Shown one piece after another: positions 1 to 9,416 of a stretch of 64,000 bases of DNA. This DNA is from Pedobacter psychrophilus (GTDB lineage: Bacteria; Bacteroidota; Bacteroidia; Sphingobacteriales; Sphingobacteriaceae). Under the pieces are notes generated by a model. That model searched no databases. It saw nothing but the letters and a program-made list of their open reading frames with translations, and was not told the origin of the DNA. How positions within the stretch are numbered: the first letter of the stretch is position 1; each line of letters starts with the position of its first letter. A program made the position numbers and the translations under genes. The stretch lies in contig NZ_LWHJ01000030.1 of the NCBI RefSeq assembly GCF_001652725.1, positions 248,001 to 312,000 of the forward strand, given 5' to 3'.

Positions 1-146
1 TCTGGAATGTTATTTATCAATGGTGTAGTAGTAATTAATCTTATTTCTAGACCTAAATGAGCCAATCCCTTTGCCAGGTATGAGGCAACATTTTCTAGAC
101 CACCAGTTTTAGGATAAAAGGAAGGACAATAAAATAGGATTTTCAT
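1..146 (-). CDS. GT4-type glycosyltransferase, N-terminal part only
   Basis: The gene begins with ATG at 146 and runs off the left edge, so only about 48 residues are visible. They open with MKILFYCPSFYPKTGGLENV, where a short beta strand is followed by a glycine-rich turn (residues 14-16). This is the usual N-terminal donor/acceptor loop of GT-B fold, family 4 glycosyltransferases. It is the last visible gene of the polysaccharide operon and lies 15 bases downstream of the next glycosyltransferase. Substrate and full length cannot be seen. Confidence 0.7.
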   Translation of the reverse strand, partial: MKILFYCPSFYPKTGGLENVASYLAKGLAHLGLEIRLITTTPLINNIP

Positions 147-161
147 TTGAACTTTAAGTTT

Positions 162-1037
162 TTAATTGAAATGTTTAACCATTTCAATCAATTCTTTTCT
201 ACCTTTTAACTTCAATTTATAATATGGACGTATATCAGTATACAAAATTATCTTTAATTTAATTATTAATGTTTCTAATAAAAGCCTACTAAGAATTAAA
301 GATTTGGTTATTATAGGAAACGGAATCAAATGAAATTTTTTTAATAATTGCCATCTACTTTTGTAAAATAGTAGAACTCTTTTACTGTCCTTTGGAATAG
401 AATTTCCTCCAACATGATAAATTTCAATTTCTGGATGGTAAATTAATTTCCATTTTGATTCATATATTCTATAACATAAATCAATGTCTGCATCTAATAC
501 AGGGAAGTAATCATCAAAATAATTTAAATCTTTTAAGCAGTTTTTTCTAAAACTTACGGCACAAGAAAAAGGTATTATTTTTCTGTTTCTTCTACGGTCA
601 TACTTTTTTAGGAATTTATGAATCTGCTGACCAGCAATTAAGCCATAAGCTGATGGGAAATACATGAAATTGCCACTATCATCTCCTAAATCATTAATGG
701 TTTTAAATCCTATGCAACCAATATTTAAATCTTCAAATTGTAAAATCAAGTCTTTAATAAACGGTTTAGTAGGATAAGCATCAGAATCTAATAAAACTAA
801 GATATCACTAATTGCGTTTTTAAGGCCTATGTTTACAGTTTTGGTATAGTGTAGGTTTGTCTCATTTCTTATAATCTTAACCTTACTTGGAAAATGAATG
901 TAATTTAATGTTGGTGAGCAATCGTCTACTACTATAATTTCTTCAATTAAATCATCATCATATTTTAAACAGGCAGTGATGTTTCTCTTTACTAAGTCCC
1001 AAGTATTATAATTAGGAATAATGATACTAACCTTCAT
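162..1037 (-). CDS. GT2 family glycosyltransferase (rhamnosyltransferase-like)
   Basis: This 291-residue protein shows the GT-A fold signatures of family 2: an N-terminal IIIPNYN strand (residues 5-11), VVDDCSP with the nucleotide-binding Asp pair at 38-39, and the LDSD metal site at 83-86. A late LDADIDLCYR stretch (181-190) and HVGG (208-211) resemble the WbbL/rhamnosyltransferase branch. It probably adds one sugar to the lipid-linked glycan on the cytoplasmic side of the inner membrane. It follows a methyltransferase gene with a 7-base gap, consistent with one operon. The sugar donor is not predictable from sequence. Confidence 0.85.
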   Translation of the reverse strand: MKVSIIIPNYNTWDLVKRNITACLKYDDDLIEEIIVVDDCSPTLNYIHFPSKVKIIRNETNLHYTKTVNIGLKNAISDILVLLDSDAYPTKPFIKDLILQFEDLNIGCIGFKTINDLGDDSGNFMYFPSAYGLIAGQQIHKFLKKYDRRRNRKIIPFSCAVSFRKNCLKDLNYFDDYFPVLDADIDLCYRIYESKWKLIYHPEIEIYHVGGNSIPKDSKRVLLFYKSRWQLLKKFHLIPFPIITKSLILSRLLLETLIIKLKIILYTDIRPYYKLKLKGRKELIEMVKHFN

Positions 1038-1044
1038 TCAAAAA

Positions 1045-1698
1045 CTATGTATTTTTTGCCAATGTAAGTTGAGATTTAAAAATGCGCCTCCACTTGCCCA
1101 ATTTTCTAATTAGATCTAAATCATTTAATTTTTTTAAGCCAGTTGGTCCATAAACCAATTCTTGATGAATAATCTCAAAAGAATATTCAATCAATAAATT
1201 AGAAATGTTTTGAAAATTCCATGAGTAAAAATGTTTGTGGACATCCTGATGTTTTATTGTTTTATCTTGAATTTTATCTATTGGTAACACCAAACACAAA
1301 ATACCGTCTTTCTTTAAATACTTTTTAAAATTTTCTAAAGCCGACGTTGGGTATAAATAATGTTCAAAAGAATGATTACATAAAATAATATCATAGTAAT
1401 TCTCTGATATTTGTTCTTCGCCTTTAAATACCTTCCTTCCTTCTTTTATTAATTTTTCTTGACAATACGAAGAAATATCGAAACAATCTGCATTGATGCT
1501 TTTTGTAATGTGACCCAAACCGCATCCAAAATCAAGGATTTTTTTTTCTTTAAGATCAATTCCATTTACTAAAAAATAATTATACATGTAAAAAGAAGAT
1601 AACTTTATTAGATATGAATCTTGATGGTTTTCACCTACATAAGTTTGATAGACACTCTTGAAATAATCTAAATCATAACTATTTTTTGTTTTAATCAT
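1045..1698 (-). CDS. SAM-dependent class I methyltransferase
   Basis: The 217-residue protein has a Rossmann methyltransferase core. Motif I is ILDFGCGLG (55-63), and HSFEH (109-113) sits at the usual motif IV region of the Methyltransf_11/23 type. Its ATG directly abuts the stop codon of the glycosyltransferase upstream (TAAATG), so the two are probably translationally coupled. In this setting it may methylate a sugar or terminate chain growth, as chain-end methyltransferases do in ABC-exported O-antigens, but a role on a nucleotide sugar is equally possible. Confidence 0.8.
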   Translation of the reverse strand: MIKTKNSYDLDYFKSVYQTYVGENHQDSYLIKLSSFYMYNYFLVNGIDLKEKKILDFGCGLGHITKSINADCFDISSYCQEKLIKEGRKVFKGEEQISENYYDIILCNHSFEHYLYPTSALENFKKYLKKDGILCLVLPIDKIQDKTIKHQDVHKHFYSWNFQNISNLLIEYSFEIIHQELVYGPTGLKKLNDLDLIRKLGKWRRIFKSQLTLAKNT

Positions 1699-2751
1699 TT
1701 ATAATCTTCTTTTTATTGTTTTTATAATTTGATGTGCATGGATATTTAAGTTTCTATTTACATACCAATTGAAACTATTTATCGATAAATCTTTGCCGTT
1801 CACTTGTCTTGGTATAGTAGACATTGAAATTAAATTTTTGCCCAATATTAAATCATCAGTTGTATTGCTTGTATCATCAACAAAATTTAAAATAGCCAAA
1901 CCATAAGCACAATAGGCAGCAAATATTCCCGATTTTCCTAGTAACTTATTAGGATAGTCTATAAATCCCCATTGGGATTGCGCTAATATTTGTGAAATAT
2001 CAAAAAGACTGATTTTGCCACATTTTATAAGGGGAATGTTCAGAGAAGATTCATTGATATTGAGTTCGCCATCACCAATATCAAAAATTTTCAAGATATT
2101 ATTTTGAATGATAAAATCATTTAAAAGAGGTATATTTTTATAAATGCTGTTACGCCTTCCCAAGGTACCAAAAACTACTGCATATGGCTTACGATCATCC
2201 CAGGAAATAAATTCTCCTAATTCAGGAATATTAGAGAAAATTCCAATATTTTTTGTTTTGACACCCCCGTCCTCTGTTTGTTGTTGTATTAAGTTTAAAA
2301 CAACTTCATTGCTGCAAAATACATTATCAGATAATTGATAGATCTTTTTAAATAAAAACACCTGGGCTGGTTTTAACCAAAAAGAAGATTCCCTAAAATT
2401 GCCGCTAGCGTATATTTCATGAAAAAACGTGATAATAGCTATATTTTGTTTTTTTATGGATGCTAAACTTATCCATAACCAAAAAGGAACTCCTCTTTTT
2501 TGATAACCATAATTACTATAGTTCAAAAAAACTAGATTTATACTGTGCTCTTTTACTATTTGATTTAAATTGTTTTTCTTATTAACTTCAATATATTTTT
2601 TTACGGACACAGATTCTTTTTGACCTAAACCCGCATAAAAAATCTGAAAGTCAATTTCTTCAGCTAATTTACTGCCTAGTATTTCACTATAATCCCCCAA
2701 GCCGTTGGTTGCAGTAGGGAAAGCGGGCGAGATGATTAGAATGTTTTTCAA
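1699..2751 (-). CDS. GT-B glycosyltransferase-like protein (GT4-related)
   Basis: The protein is 350 residues long when started at the TTG at 2751, which gives the natural N-terminus (M)KNILIISPAFP followed by NGLGDYSEILG (residues 16-26), a typical GT4 donor-loop pattern. A longer reading from an ATG at 2802 exists, but those 17 codons lie inside the 3' end of the upstream acetyltransferase in another frame, so it is not preferred. With the TTG, the start is one base after that gene's TAA. The C-terminal half (SGIFAAYCAYGLAI) fits a nucleotide-sugar domain, but the classic E-x7-E motif is not obvious, so family assignment is tentative. Confidence 0.7.
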   Translation of the reverse strand: MKNILIISPAFPTATNGLGDYSEILGSKLAEEIDFQIFYAGLGQKESVSVKKYIEVNKKNNLNQIVKEHSINLVFLNYSNYGYQKRGVPFWLWISLASIKKQNIAIITFFHEIYASGNFRESSFWLKPAQVFLFKKIYQLSDNVFCSNEVVLNLIQQQTEDGGVKTKNIGIFSNIPELGEFISWDDRKPYAVVFGTLGRRNSIYKNIPLLNDFIIQNNILKIFDIGDGELNINESSLNIPLIKCGKISLFDISQILAQSQWGFIDYPNKLLGKSGIFAAYCAYGLAILNFVDDTSNTTDDLILGKNLISMSTIPRQVNGKDLSINSFNWYVNRNLNIHAHQIIKTIKRRL

Positions 2752-2752
2752 A

Positions 2753-3309
2753 TTAAATTCTATCTCCAATTTTTCTAGCAGGTGTGCCGGCCCAAATCTC
2801 ATAAGGCGGTACAGCCTTATTTACTAAAGAGGATGCGCCAACTATAGCCCCCTTTCCAATAGTAACTCCTTTTAAAACAATTACATTAGCCCCTAACCAT
2901 ACATCTTCTTCAATAATGATTTCTTTTTCTAAACCATGTTGTAACCTAATCAGATTTTCTCTTTTTGTGCCATGATCATGTCGATAAATTTACAGCCAGA
3001 ACCAATCAAACAATTATCTCCAATCTCAATCAATTTTCTGATGTTAAATTCACAGCCGAAACCTATGAAAACATTATTTTTTAAAATGATAGTCAACCCT
3101 TCTGAGTAAGGACCATCGCATTTAAAATACAAATTACTTTCTAATACTACATTTTTTCCAATACTTACTTTATGCGGCCATGTGAAACTGGTGTTTAATG
3201 TATTAATTAAGGTTTGAGATTTTAAGCCTCTCATTTTTAAATACAAATACTTAAAAGTATTAGGCCTAATAAGCTTAAAGAGTATAATTCTGATAATTTT
3301 ATTAAACAT
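2753..3309 (-). pseudogene. Hexapeptide-repeat acetyltransferase, split by a one-base frameshift
   Basis: From ATG 3309 the frame gives 119 residues with left-handed beta-helix hexapeptides ([25 protein letters not shown]), then runs out of register at about 2981. One frame over, the family sequence resumes as HDHGTKREN, then [19 protein letters not shown] and [14 protein letters not shown], ending with TAA at 2753-2755. Restoring one base after the GA at 2981-2982 gives a continuous, full-length WcaF/NodL-like O-acetyltransferase of about 185 residues with the HxHG active-site region intact. The gene overlaps the upstream GT2 by 8 bases. It would O-acetylate a sugar if functional. Whether this is real inactivation or a sequencing indel cannot be decided here. 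Confidence 0.85.
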
Positions 3310-4273
3310 TTTTATCTCTGATAGATTTAAGCTTGATAAGTATGATAGTGGGAAGTAATCTACTGAAAATTCTATAAGTTAAAAGTTCATTAAAAGTATA
3401 TTTAAAAGAAAATATGACCTTTAATACTTCTATCATATGCTTAAATTCTTTTCTTTCATAGCTTTCTAAGTGGTTTATATGCCTGTCTAAATGTTTTAAG
3501 TAATAAAGATCAATAATCTTTTTGTTGAAGTTGTTTTTATTAATAAAACTAAGCATGGCAACAGATGAGGTACTTAAACGAAAACTTTTATCTCTCTTTT
3601 TTCCTCTATTTGTAAATGAGAAATTATGACCATGATTTCGCCATACCGAAAGAGGTTGATCTATTAAATAGGATTTACCGTTTAAACAGGCAGCATAAAT
3701 CAAATATTCGTCAATATACATATCAACATCTCCTATCATAAAAACAGATTTTAATTTATATGACCTGGCAGAAAAAGTAGAACCACCTCCAAATAATAGT
3801 TTAGTACTTAAAAATTCTTCTAATAGTTCATTGCCATTAACTATTTGATTAGAAATATTTGGTGGTATTAATTCTTTTTTTGTTATTAATCCATTTTCGA
3901 TAGTTTCAGCTGCATGACCAACGTGGGTTAGCTCTGGATATTTGTCAAAAATAGTTACAATGGTTAAAATTTTTTCTGGGTAAAAAAAGTCATCAGCATC
4001 AAGATTAAAAATAATCTCACCCTTGCAGAGTGATATTCCTTTTTGGGTTGCATTTGCTTTTCCTTTATTTTGTTGGTAATGATAAGTCAGGTTTAAAGTA
4101 CCCTTATAATTTTCAAATAATTTTGGGGTACTATCTGTTGAACCATCATCTATAATGATTACCTCTATTAATTCTTTTGGATAATTTTGATTTTCTATAC
4201 TTTTTAAAGCTTCTAAAATGTATTGAGCATAATTATAAGTTGGTATAATGACGGATATTTTAGTGTTTTTCAA
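3302..4273 (-). CDS. GT2 family glycosyltransferase
   Basis: The 323-residue protein carries ISVIIPTYN near the N-terminus, IDDGSTDSTP (41-50) and the catalytic metal motif LDADD (91-95), all standard for GT-A family 2 enzymes. The C-terminal third is basic and hydrophobic, suggesting membrane association. The start codon is TTG at 4273, since no ATG lies in frame ahead of the conserved strand. It overlaps the acetyltransferase gene downstream by 8 bases and sits 9 bases after the acyltransferase upstream. It likely transfers a single sugar during repeat-unit synthesis; the donor is unknown. Confidence 0.87.
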   Translation of the reverse strand: MKNTKISVIIPTYNYAQYILEALKSIENQNYPKELIEVIIIDDGSTDSTPKLFENYKGTLNLTYHYQQNKGKANATQKGISLCKGEIIFNLDADDFFYPEKILTIVTIFDKYPELTHVGHAAETIENGLITKKELIPPNISNQIVNGNELLEEFLSTKLLFGGGSTFSARSYKLKSVFMIGDVDMYIDEYLIYAACLNGKSYLIDQPLSVWRNHGHNFSFTNRGKKRDKSFRLSTSSVAMLSFINKNNFNKKIIDLYYLKHLDRHINHLESYERKEFKHMIEVLKVIFSFKYTFNELLTYRIFSRLLPTIILIKLKSIRDKNV

Positions 4274-4282
4274 GACAGAAGG

Positions 4283-5458
4283 TTATAACTCTTTAATTAA
4301 ACCAGAAAAGTACTTAGCCAGTTTTATACTAGGTTTTTCTAATGAAATATAGAAAATTATAGCAAATCCAAACGAGAATACTAACCCTAAAAATAATACT
4401 AATAAGCGTGAGGTACTAGCTGGTAAAACATGTACCATACTATTTATAACAACTTGATGTACTAAATATAAGCTGAAAGATATTTTACCAAGTTTTATTA
4501 ATAACGGATGTTCAAAAATATCCTTACCTCTGTCACTTAGTGCTAATAAAATGGATGCAAGAGCACTTATTAAGTAAATATAATTATTTACCGGTCCTAG
4601 TTTTTCAAATAAAGTATTGGGTAAAAACCAAAGGCTAAATGTATAGGTATAGGTAACAATAGTAAAAAAAACCAAAAACGAATACCACATCGATGATAAA
4701 TCATTTATTATTTTTAATAAACCGAATCGGTATTTGCATAAAATGGAACCCGCTATAAAAAACGAAAAGTAATATAAAACGCCTATTTCTGGTATATAAA
4801 TATTTAAACCAATAAAAATTAAAAAATGGTAAAAAACTATAAAAATTGGAATTAGAAAAATACTTATAAGGAAATTAGTTTTTTTTAATAAAAAGATAAA
4901 AGCGGGTAAAATAAGGGATAGTTTCAATTCTATAGGCAAAGTCCACAAGGCAGGATTAATGTTGTTAAAATTAGCATTAAGCGTAATGGCTTTCAAAAAC
5001 TCACTTATTTCAAAAGGATTTTTCCACATTATCTTTATCCATTCACTATAGTCATTAATCTTTATTGGATTATACAATAAATAGGCACTTAAATAAGATA
5101 TAATGATAATTGCCAAACAAGGTAAATAAAGCCTTATCGTTCTTTTTATAAAAAATTTAGGATAATTAATGCGCTTATCTTGCTTATCATTTGAAAAATA
5201 AGGTAAGGCCAAAACAAATCCACTCAAGACGAAAAACAACATTACCGCCGGACTAGCTGCCCATATATAATTTAATGGAGAATTGATTAAGAAAAATTCT
5301 ACCGAATGTGGTGTTGTATTTTGATGCGCTGCATAAACCCACCAACTAAGGCCAGGTATAGCAACTACGCAGTGGCACAACACAACCTGTAGAGAAGCAA
5401 TACCTCTTAAAGAGTCTAAAGAATGATATCTTTTTTTTAGAGGATTAAGTTCTTGCAT
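4283..5458 (-). CDS. OafA/acyltransferase-3 family membrane O-acyltransferase
   Basis: This 391-residue integral membrane protein starts with YHSLDSLRGIASLQVVLCHC. The arginine of RGIA (18-21) and the histidine about ten residues on (29) form the R-x10-H pattern of the acyltransferase 3 family (PF01757). About ten hydrophobic segments follow, including a serine/leucine-rich final pair around SFSLYLVHQVV. Family members move acetyl or other short acyl groups across the inner membrane onto sugars, so this gene probably decorates the exported glycan. It lies within the operon, 6 bases from the next gene upstream. Confidence 0.88.
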   Translation of the reverse strand: MQELNPLKKRYHSLDSLRGIASLQVVLCHCVVAIPGLSWWVYAAHQNTTPHSVEFFLINSPLNYIWAASPAVMLFFVLSGFVLALPYFSNDKQDKRINYPKFFIKRTIRLYLPCLAIIIISYLSAYLLYNPIKINDYSEWIKIMWKNPFEISEFLKAITLNANFNNINPALWTLPIELKLSLILPAFIFLLKKTNFLISIFLIPIFIVFYHFLIFIGLNIYIPEIGVLYYFSFFIAGSILCKYRFGLLKIINDLSSMWYSFLVFFTIVTYTYTFSLWFLPNTLFEKLGPVNNYIYLISALASILLALSDRGKDIFEHPLLIKLGKISFSLYLVHQVVINSMVHVLPASTSRLLVLFLGLVFSFGFAIIFYISLEKPSIKLAKYFSGLIKEL

Positions 5459-5464
5459 TTTTAA

Positions 5465-6460
5465 TTAAGAAAAATTCGATAGAAATTCCTTCGCTCTCTC
5501 TTTAGTAGTGTTTTTTTCAATCCACTTATAGCTTTCTATCTGCAGCTTTTCATACTCATTGGTAGAAATTCTATTAACTCTATCTATCAACAGGTTAGGA
5601 TTTGTATATGATATACAGTTTAAATCTGATGTTAAGCCCTTGGGCGCACAACTAATAGGTTTTAAATCTAAGTTCTTAAAACACAAAACACAACCGTTTG
5701 CTGCTAATTCATAGTGTCTTAAACAATCCCAACCGCCCCTTTTTGAAGTGATACCAAACTTAGATGCTGACAAATCTTGATAGTATAATGCTTCATCTGT
5801 AAAGATATAATCAGAAGATTTTTGAGGAAATAAAGCTAATATTTCCTTATCAACTATATGCGAATTAAATGTTTTATTCTTAGAAGTATTGTAATTGATT
5901 TTTTCGCTTGGTATGGAAAAAGAAATCTCGCGTAAATTTTTAACTAATTTATCTACTCTAAATCTATTGAATAGTTTTATTCCTTTAAATTTAAATAACA
6001 AATCAATACTTATTAGTTCTCTTTTAAAATAAAGACTTTCTTTAAAGCTTTCAAAAAAAATCAAAGGATTTATTCGGTAATTTCCGCTGATGTTTTCATA
6101 TGGTATTAAATAAGGATGATCGCCACCGTCTAAGATAGCAACCTTCCTTTTATTCTTTATTTTTTTATAAATAGTGTGTTGCTTTACAATATCATTAAAG
6201 ATAATAACGTCCGAGACTTCAATCAATTTCTCTAAAGAATTTTTTCTTTTTTTCTCTAAAAAATCATTATCAGTTAATAACCCGTATAGCGTAAATCCAT
6301 TACCTCTTAATCTATGCTTTTCTTCTTCAAATGAGTCTATATAAAGTTGATCATATCTTGGGTAATCAATACAGTTATTACCTAATAATTCTCTCAAACC
6401 ATGAAACAAACTTTCTGATAAATAATCATGCTTTTTATCATTTATAAAGAGAACTTTCAT
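5465..6460 (-). CDS. CgeB-like glycosyltransferase-related protein
   Basis: The 331-residue product lacks GT2 or canonical GT4 motifs. It has an N-terminal strand MKVLFIND, a DGGDHPYL stretch (111-118), and a conserved-looking RGGWDCLRHYELAANGCV block (241-258). That block resembles the C-terminal donor-site region of CgeB/spore-maturation-type GT-B proteins, where (R)xYE(A)xAxG is typical. A soluble cytoplasmic glycosyltransferase is the best guess. It starts at ATG 6460 and lies between a methyltransferase and the membrane acyltransferase. The assignment rests on one motif and position only. Confidence 0.55.
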   Translation of the reverse strand: MKVLFINDKKHDYLSESLFHGLRELLGNNCIDYPRYDQLYIDSFEEEKHRLRGNGFTLYGLLTDNDFLEKKRKNSLEKLIEVSDVIIFNDIVKQHTIYKKIKNKRKVAILDGGDHPYLIPYENISGNYRINPLIFFESFKESLYFKRELISIDLLFKFKGIKLFNRFRVDKLVKNLREISFSIPSEKINYNTSKNKTFNSHIVDKEILALFPQKSSDYIFTDEALYYQDLSASKFGITSKRGGWDCLRHYELAANGCVLCFKNLDLKPISCAPKGLTSDLNCISYTNPNLLIDRVNRISTNEYEKLQIESYKWIEKNTTKERAKEFLSNFS

Positions 6461-6473
6461 TAAAACATAAATT

Positions 6474-7346
6474 TTAGGCCTTTTGAATGCTTAAAAAAGC
6501 ATGATCAGCAAATTCTTTTTCTGTTCCATTAGGATATGAAATTTTATATCCTTTTGAGTTTGCCCAATCTTCTATTTCATATTTATTGGTAATATATACA
6601 GCATCAATATCAGGGCTTGCATCTCTAAGTCCATCCAAACATTTAGGGCTTGTGTTTACAGGAAAACTGCCATATTTTTTACTTGCATTTTTTAGCGCTC
6701 TTGGTAATCTAAATCTACTATCATAAATACTAATTATAACATCAAGAAACTTGAATTTTAATAATTTTTCTTTAGCTGTTGGAATATCACTTAAACCTAA
6801 AAACTGTGATGCAAATCTACCGGAGGCAACAAAATCAGGAAAAATGAGTATTAAAAATCCACCGGGTTTAATAACTCTCATCATTTCTATTAATGCCCTT
6901 TCTGGATAACACAAATGCTCTAATACATAAAATGAAAAACAGACTTCTATTGAATTGTTATCAGCCGGTAGTTCATACACGTTACCAAATTTCCAGATAG
7001 TTTCTGGAAATGTTACTTTGTTATTTTTAACAACTTCTTCAGATACTTCTATGCCTACATAATCAAGATTATTTACTTTTTTCTTTAAAAATTGATAAAT
7101 CCTACCACTACCACATCCAATTTCTAAAAAGGTGTTTAAATTTAAACTTACAACATAATCAATAAATGCAGTAGTTACATTTCCAGGTTTAGATACATCG
7201 TTATCAGTCAAATTTAACATCTGCTGATAAGATTCACGGCTTTCTGCTGAAGTGTAATAATTAGACATTTTTTTATCTAATGTATCAATCAATTTCTCAT
7301 TAAATTTATCTGCACTAGATGCCCAATTAAATTTTCTTTTATTCAT
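6474..7346 (-). CDS. SAM-dependent methyltransferase (Methyltransf_11-like)
   Basis: The 290-residue protein has a class I core in its middle: FLEIGCGSGR (73-82) is motif I, and the YVLEHLCYPERALIEMMRV helix followed by IKPGGFLILIFPDF gives motifs IV and V. An N-terminal extension of about 60 residues and a C-terminal region of about 100 residues lie outside the core and may bind the sugar acceptor. It is one of at least five methyltransferases in the locus, which suggests a heavily O-methylated glycan. Spacing to the gene downstream (13 bases) supports one operon. Confidence 0.82.
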   Translation of the reverse strand: MNKRKFNWASSADKFNEKLIDTLDKKMSNYYTSAESRESYQQMLNLTDNDVSKPGNVTTAFIDYVVSLNLNTFLEIGCGSGRIYQFLKKKVNNLDYVGIEVSEEVVKNNKVTFPETIWKFGNVYELPADNNSIEVCFSFYVLEHLCYPERALIEMMRVIKPGGFLILIFPDFVASGRFASQFLGLSDIPTAKEKLLKFKFLDVIISIYDSRFRLPRALKNASKKYGSFPVNTSPKCLDGLRDASPDIDAVYITNKYEIEDWANSKGYKISYPNGTEKEFADHAFLSIQKA

Positions 7347-7419
7347 AAATTAAAAGCATTTTTTTAAATAAGTTTGATTAATAATTTAAAACTGAAAATA
7401 TTAGATTCCATTTATCGTC

Positions 7420-8391
7420 TTAAGCCCTGTAAAATCGACTTAAAAAACCAATTATTTTAATTAAAACTAGCTTCCTTTTTATTTGGAAGTTATCATATAG
7501 TTTGATAGGATGAGCAGAATTTGACCAATAAAGTTTAGTAATAAATGAAGGCTTAATCCCTCTAAAAACCCACGACTTGATTAAACTATCTTTCCAAGGT
7601 TTCGGTTTTCCCAATGCATGAGGGATCACTAAAAATCCAGCATTAAAACCCATGGCTTCTTTACCCAAAAAACTAATAGGGCCATCGTAAACTTCTACAG
7701 TAGCATTTAAGGCGTCTTGATCTGTAGTGCCAAATGCATAAAAGTCACCATATTCTTTTTTATATAATTTATCTCGGTTTTTAAAAATTGAATTTGCCAA
7801 ACTTCCAGTTTCCTTGGCCATATTCTCTTGAAGCACTTTCCAAATAATCAGGAAATCTATATTTATTTTCTGTACCCCAACAAATCCACCATTTACATAA
7901 ATTGGGTTTTTATATTTCAATTGATGACCAAATTTGGCAAAATACTTTCTCCAGTACACTCTTCTTGGATGAAATTCATGTATGGGCGAATTAAAATCTT
8001 CACTTAACGCAACTCCCGCATTAACCCATTGCTCCATAAAATTCCAACTTATTTTTTGAAGAATGTCAGGATCGTAATAGAAAAGGCAATCCACATCTTT
8101 AGCGGGTCCATTTAACAAATCCAACATAAAATCGGGTTTATAATTTGTTAAATGATAGGTAGTTTGTAAAGGGATAAAATGAAGATGAATATCTTCTGAA
8201 ACTTTCAGGGATCTTACGCCTTCAAATCCTAAATCATCATTTAAATAACTACCATTTGCCCAAAAAGGTAAATCTCCCTTATAACCAGCATACACTTCAC
8301 CTTTAAATCCTTTATCGCATAAAGAATTTGTAAGTGATCCAACACCAAAGTGATAGGTTTTTTCAAATAGGGTACAAATTGCTGATTTCAA
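7420..8391 (-). CDS. Putative GT-A fold glycosyltransferase (GT8-like), hypothetical
   Basis: I do not recognise this 323-residue protein with certainty. It begins MKSAICTLFEKTYHFGVGSL, has FYYDPDI at about 104-110, which looks like a DxD metal site after two hydrophobic residues, and later IYVNGGFVGVQK and TTDQDALN, both reminiscent of GT8/GNT-type acceptor regions. The start is TTG at 8391, overlapping the TGA of the upstream GT4 gene by two bases, so translation is likely coupled. A cytoplasmic glycosyltransferase is inferred from these motifs and from the neighbouring genes. Confidence 0.5.
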   Translation of the reverse strand: MKSAICTLFEKTYHFGVGSLTNSLCDKGFKGEVYAGYKGDLPFWANGSYLNDDLGFEGVRSLKVSEDIHLHFIPLQTTYHLTNYKPDFMLDLLNGPAKDVDCLFYYDPDILQKISWNFMEQWVNAGVALSEDFNSPIHEFHPRRVYWRKYFAKFGHQLKYKNPIYVNGGFVGVQKINIDFLIIWKVLQENMAKETGSLANSIFKNRDKLYKKEYGDFYAFGTTDQDALNATVEVYDGPISFLGKEAMGFNAGFLVIPHALGKPKPWKDSLIKSWVFRGIKPSFITKLYWSNSAHPIKLYDNFQIKRKLVLIKIIGFLSRFYRA

Positions 8392-9416
8392 TTGATTTGA
8401 GTAATTTCTTTATAAAAGTCTAAATGTTGTTCACTTATTATACTCCAATCTAAATGGATTAAAGAAAAGTTGCGTATAGCCTCACTTAATTTTTGATTAT
8501 AATCTTTATCATTTAAAAGCCTTAAAGAAAATGAAACTAGATCTTCTAAATTTTCATTTTTGAAAACCGGATAAACAGTTTCACCACCATAAGATCTTAT
8601 CCCCCCAACATCATTGGTAACAATAGGTAAACCACAAGCTAATGCTTGTACTATTGCAGTATTAGCGCCACTATCCTTCATTGGCATCAAAAGTAAACAG
8701 CTGCTTTGATAATATTCTAAAAGGGCTTCATCTGTGAGGTTCTGATGAAAAAATACGTTCGTTAACTTCGTTAATTTATTAAGTGTGGGATGGTTTCGAT
8801 AAATCTCTGGAATGATTAAATGAAATTCTAAATCTTTAATCTGCATGTTTATTAAAGTAAAAGCCTTTTCTAATAGGTCGAAATCTCTTAAATAATGACC
8901 TATACAAAGTATCTGATTTTTCTTTCGTTTTTCATAATCAGGGCGAAAGAAATCATTATTTACACCATGCCTTATAAATTTTAAATGAGCATTAGGCATG
9001 TAAGATTTAAATTTTTCTAACCCTTGCTCAAATAATAATATGCCATATTTTAAGCGATGTAATGAAATTAAATTTTCTATCTTCCAATATGCCAATGGGA
9101 TATGAATAGTGCCTATCAAGTTTGAAGTAAATTTTTCTTTATCTAACAGGTTTAAATGATTTTCTATATAAAGAATATGTTTTATAGCAACATCAGATGA
9201 ACTTAAAAATCTATATCCTGTAGCAATTCCAAATGTAGTCTGATTATAGTTTTTATTTTTTAACTGAATCATTTTTCCAATAATTCGTTTCAAAAAAGTA
9301 TTCTCAGAGGCATTAAATAGGATTACATTTTCATTTTTAAATAAAGTGGTTAAGTACTCATAACCAGAATATTTACCAAACCAAGGAATTTTATTGTATA
9401 GAAAAGCTATTTTCAA
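8388..9416 (-). CDS. GT4 family glycosyltransferase
   Basis: This is a 342-residue GT-B enzyme. The C-terminal domain begins around ILCIGHYLRDFD (169-180) and contains PMKDSGANTAIVQALACG (245-262), the equivalent of the family's E-x7-E donor loop, followed by LPIVTNDVGGI. The first Glu of the usual motif is replaced by Asp-Ser, a modest oddity. Start is TTG at 9416; it overlaps the upstream WbsX-like gene by 4 bases and the downstream gene by 4 bases. It probably acts on the lipid-linked glycan at the cytoplasmic membrane. Confidence 0.82.
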   Translation of the reverse strand: MKIAFLYNKIPWFGKYSGYEYLTTLFKNENVILFNASENTFLKRIIGKMIQLKNKNYNQTTFGIATGYRFLSSSDVAIKHILYIENHLNLLDKEKFTSNLIGTIHIPLAYWKIENLISLHRLKYGILLFEQGLEKFKSYMPNAHLKFIRHGVNNDFFRPDYEKRKKNQILCIGHYLRDFDLLEKAFTLINMQIKDLEFHLIIPEIYRNHPTLNKLTKLTNVFFHQNLTDEALLEYYQSSCLLLMPMKDSGANTAIVQALACGLPIVTNDVGGIRSYGGETVYPVFKNENLEDLVSFSLRLLNDKDYNQKLSEAIRNFSLIHLDWSIISEQHLDFYKEITQIN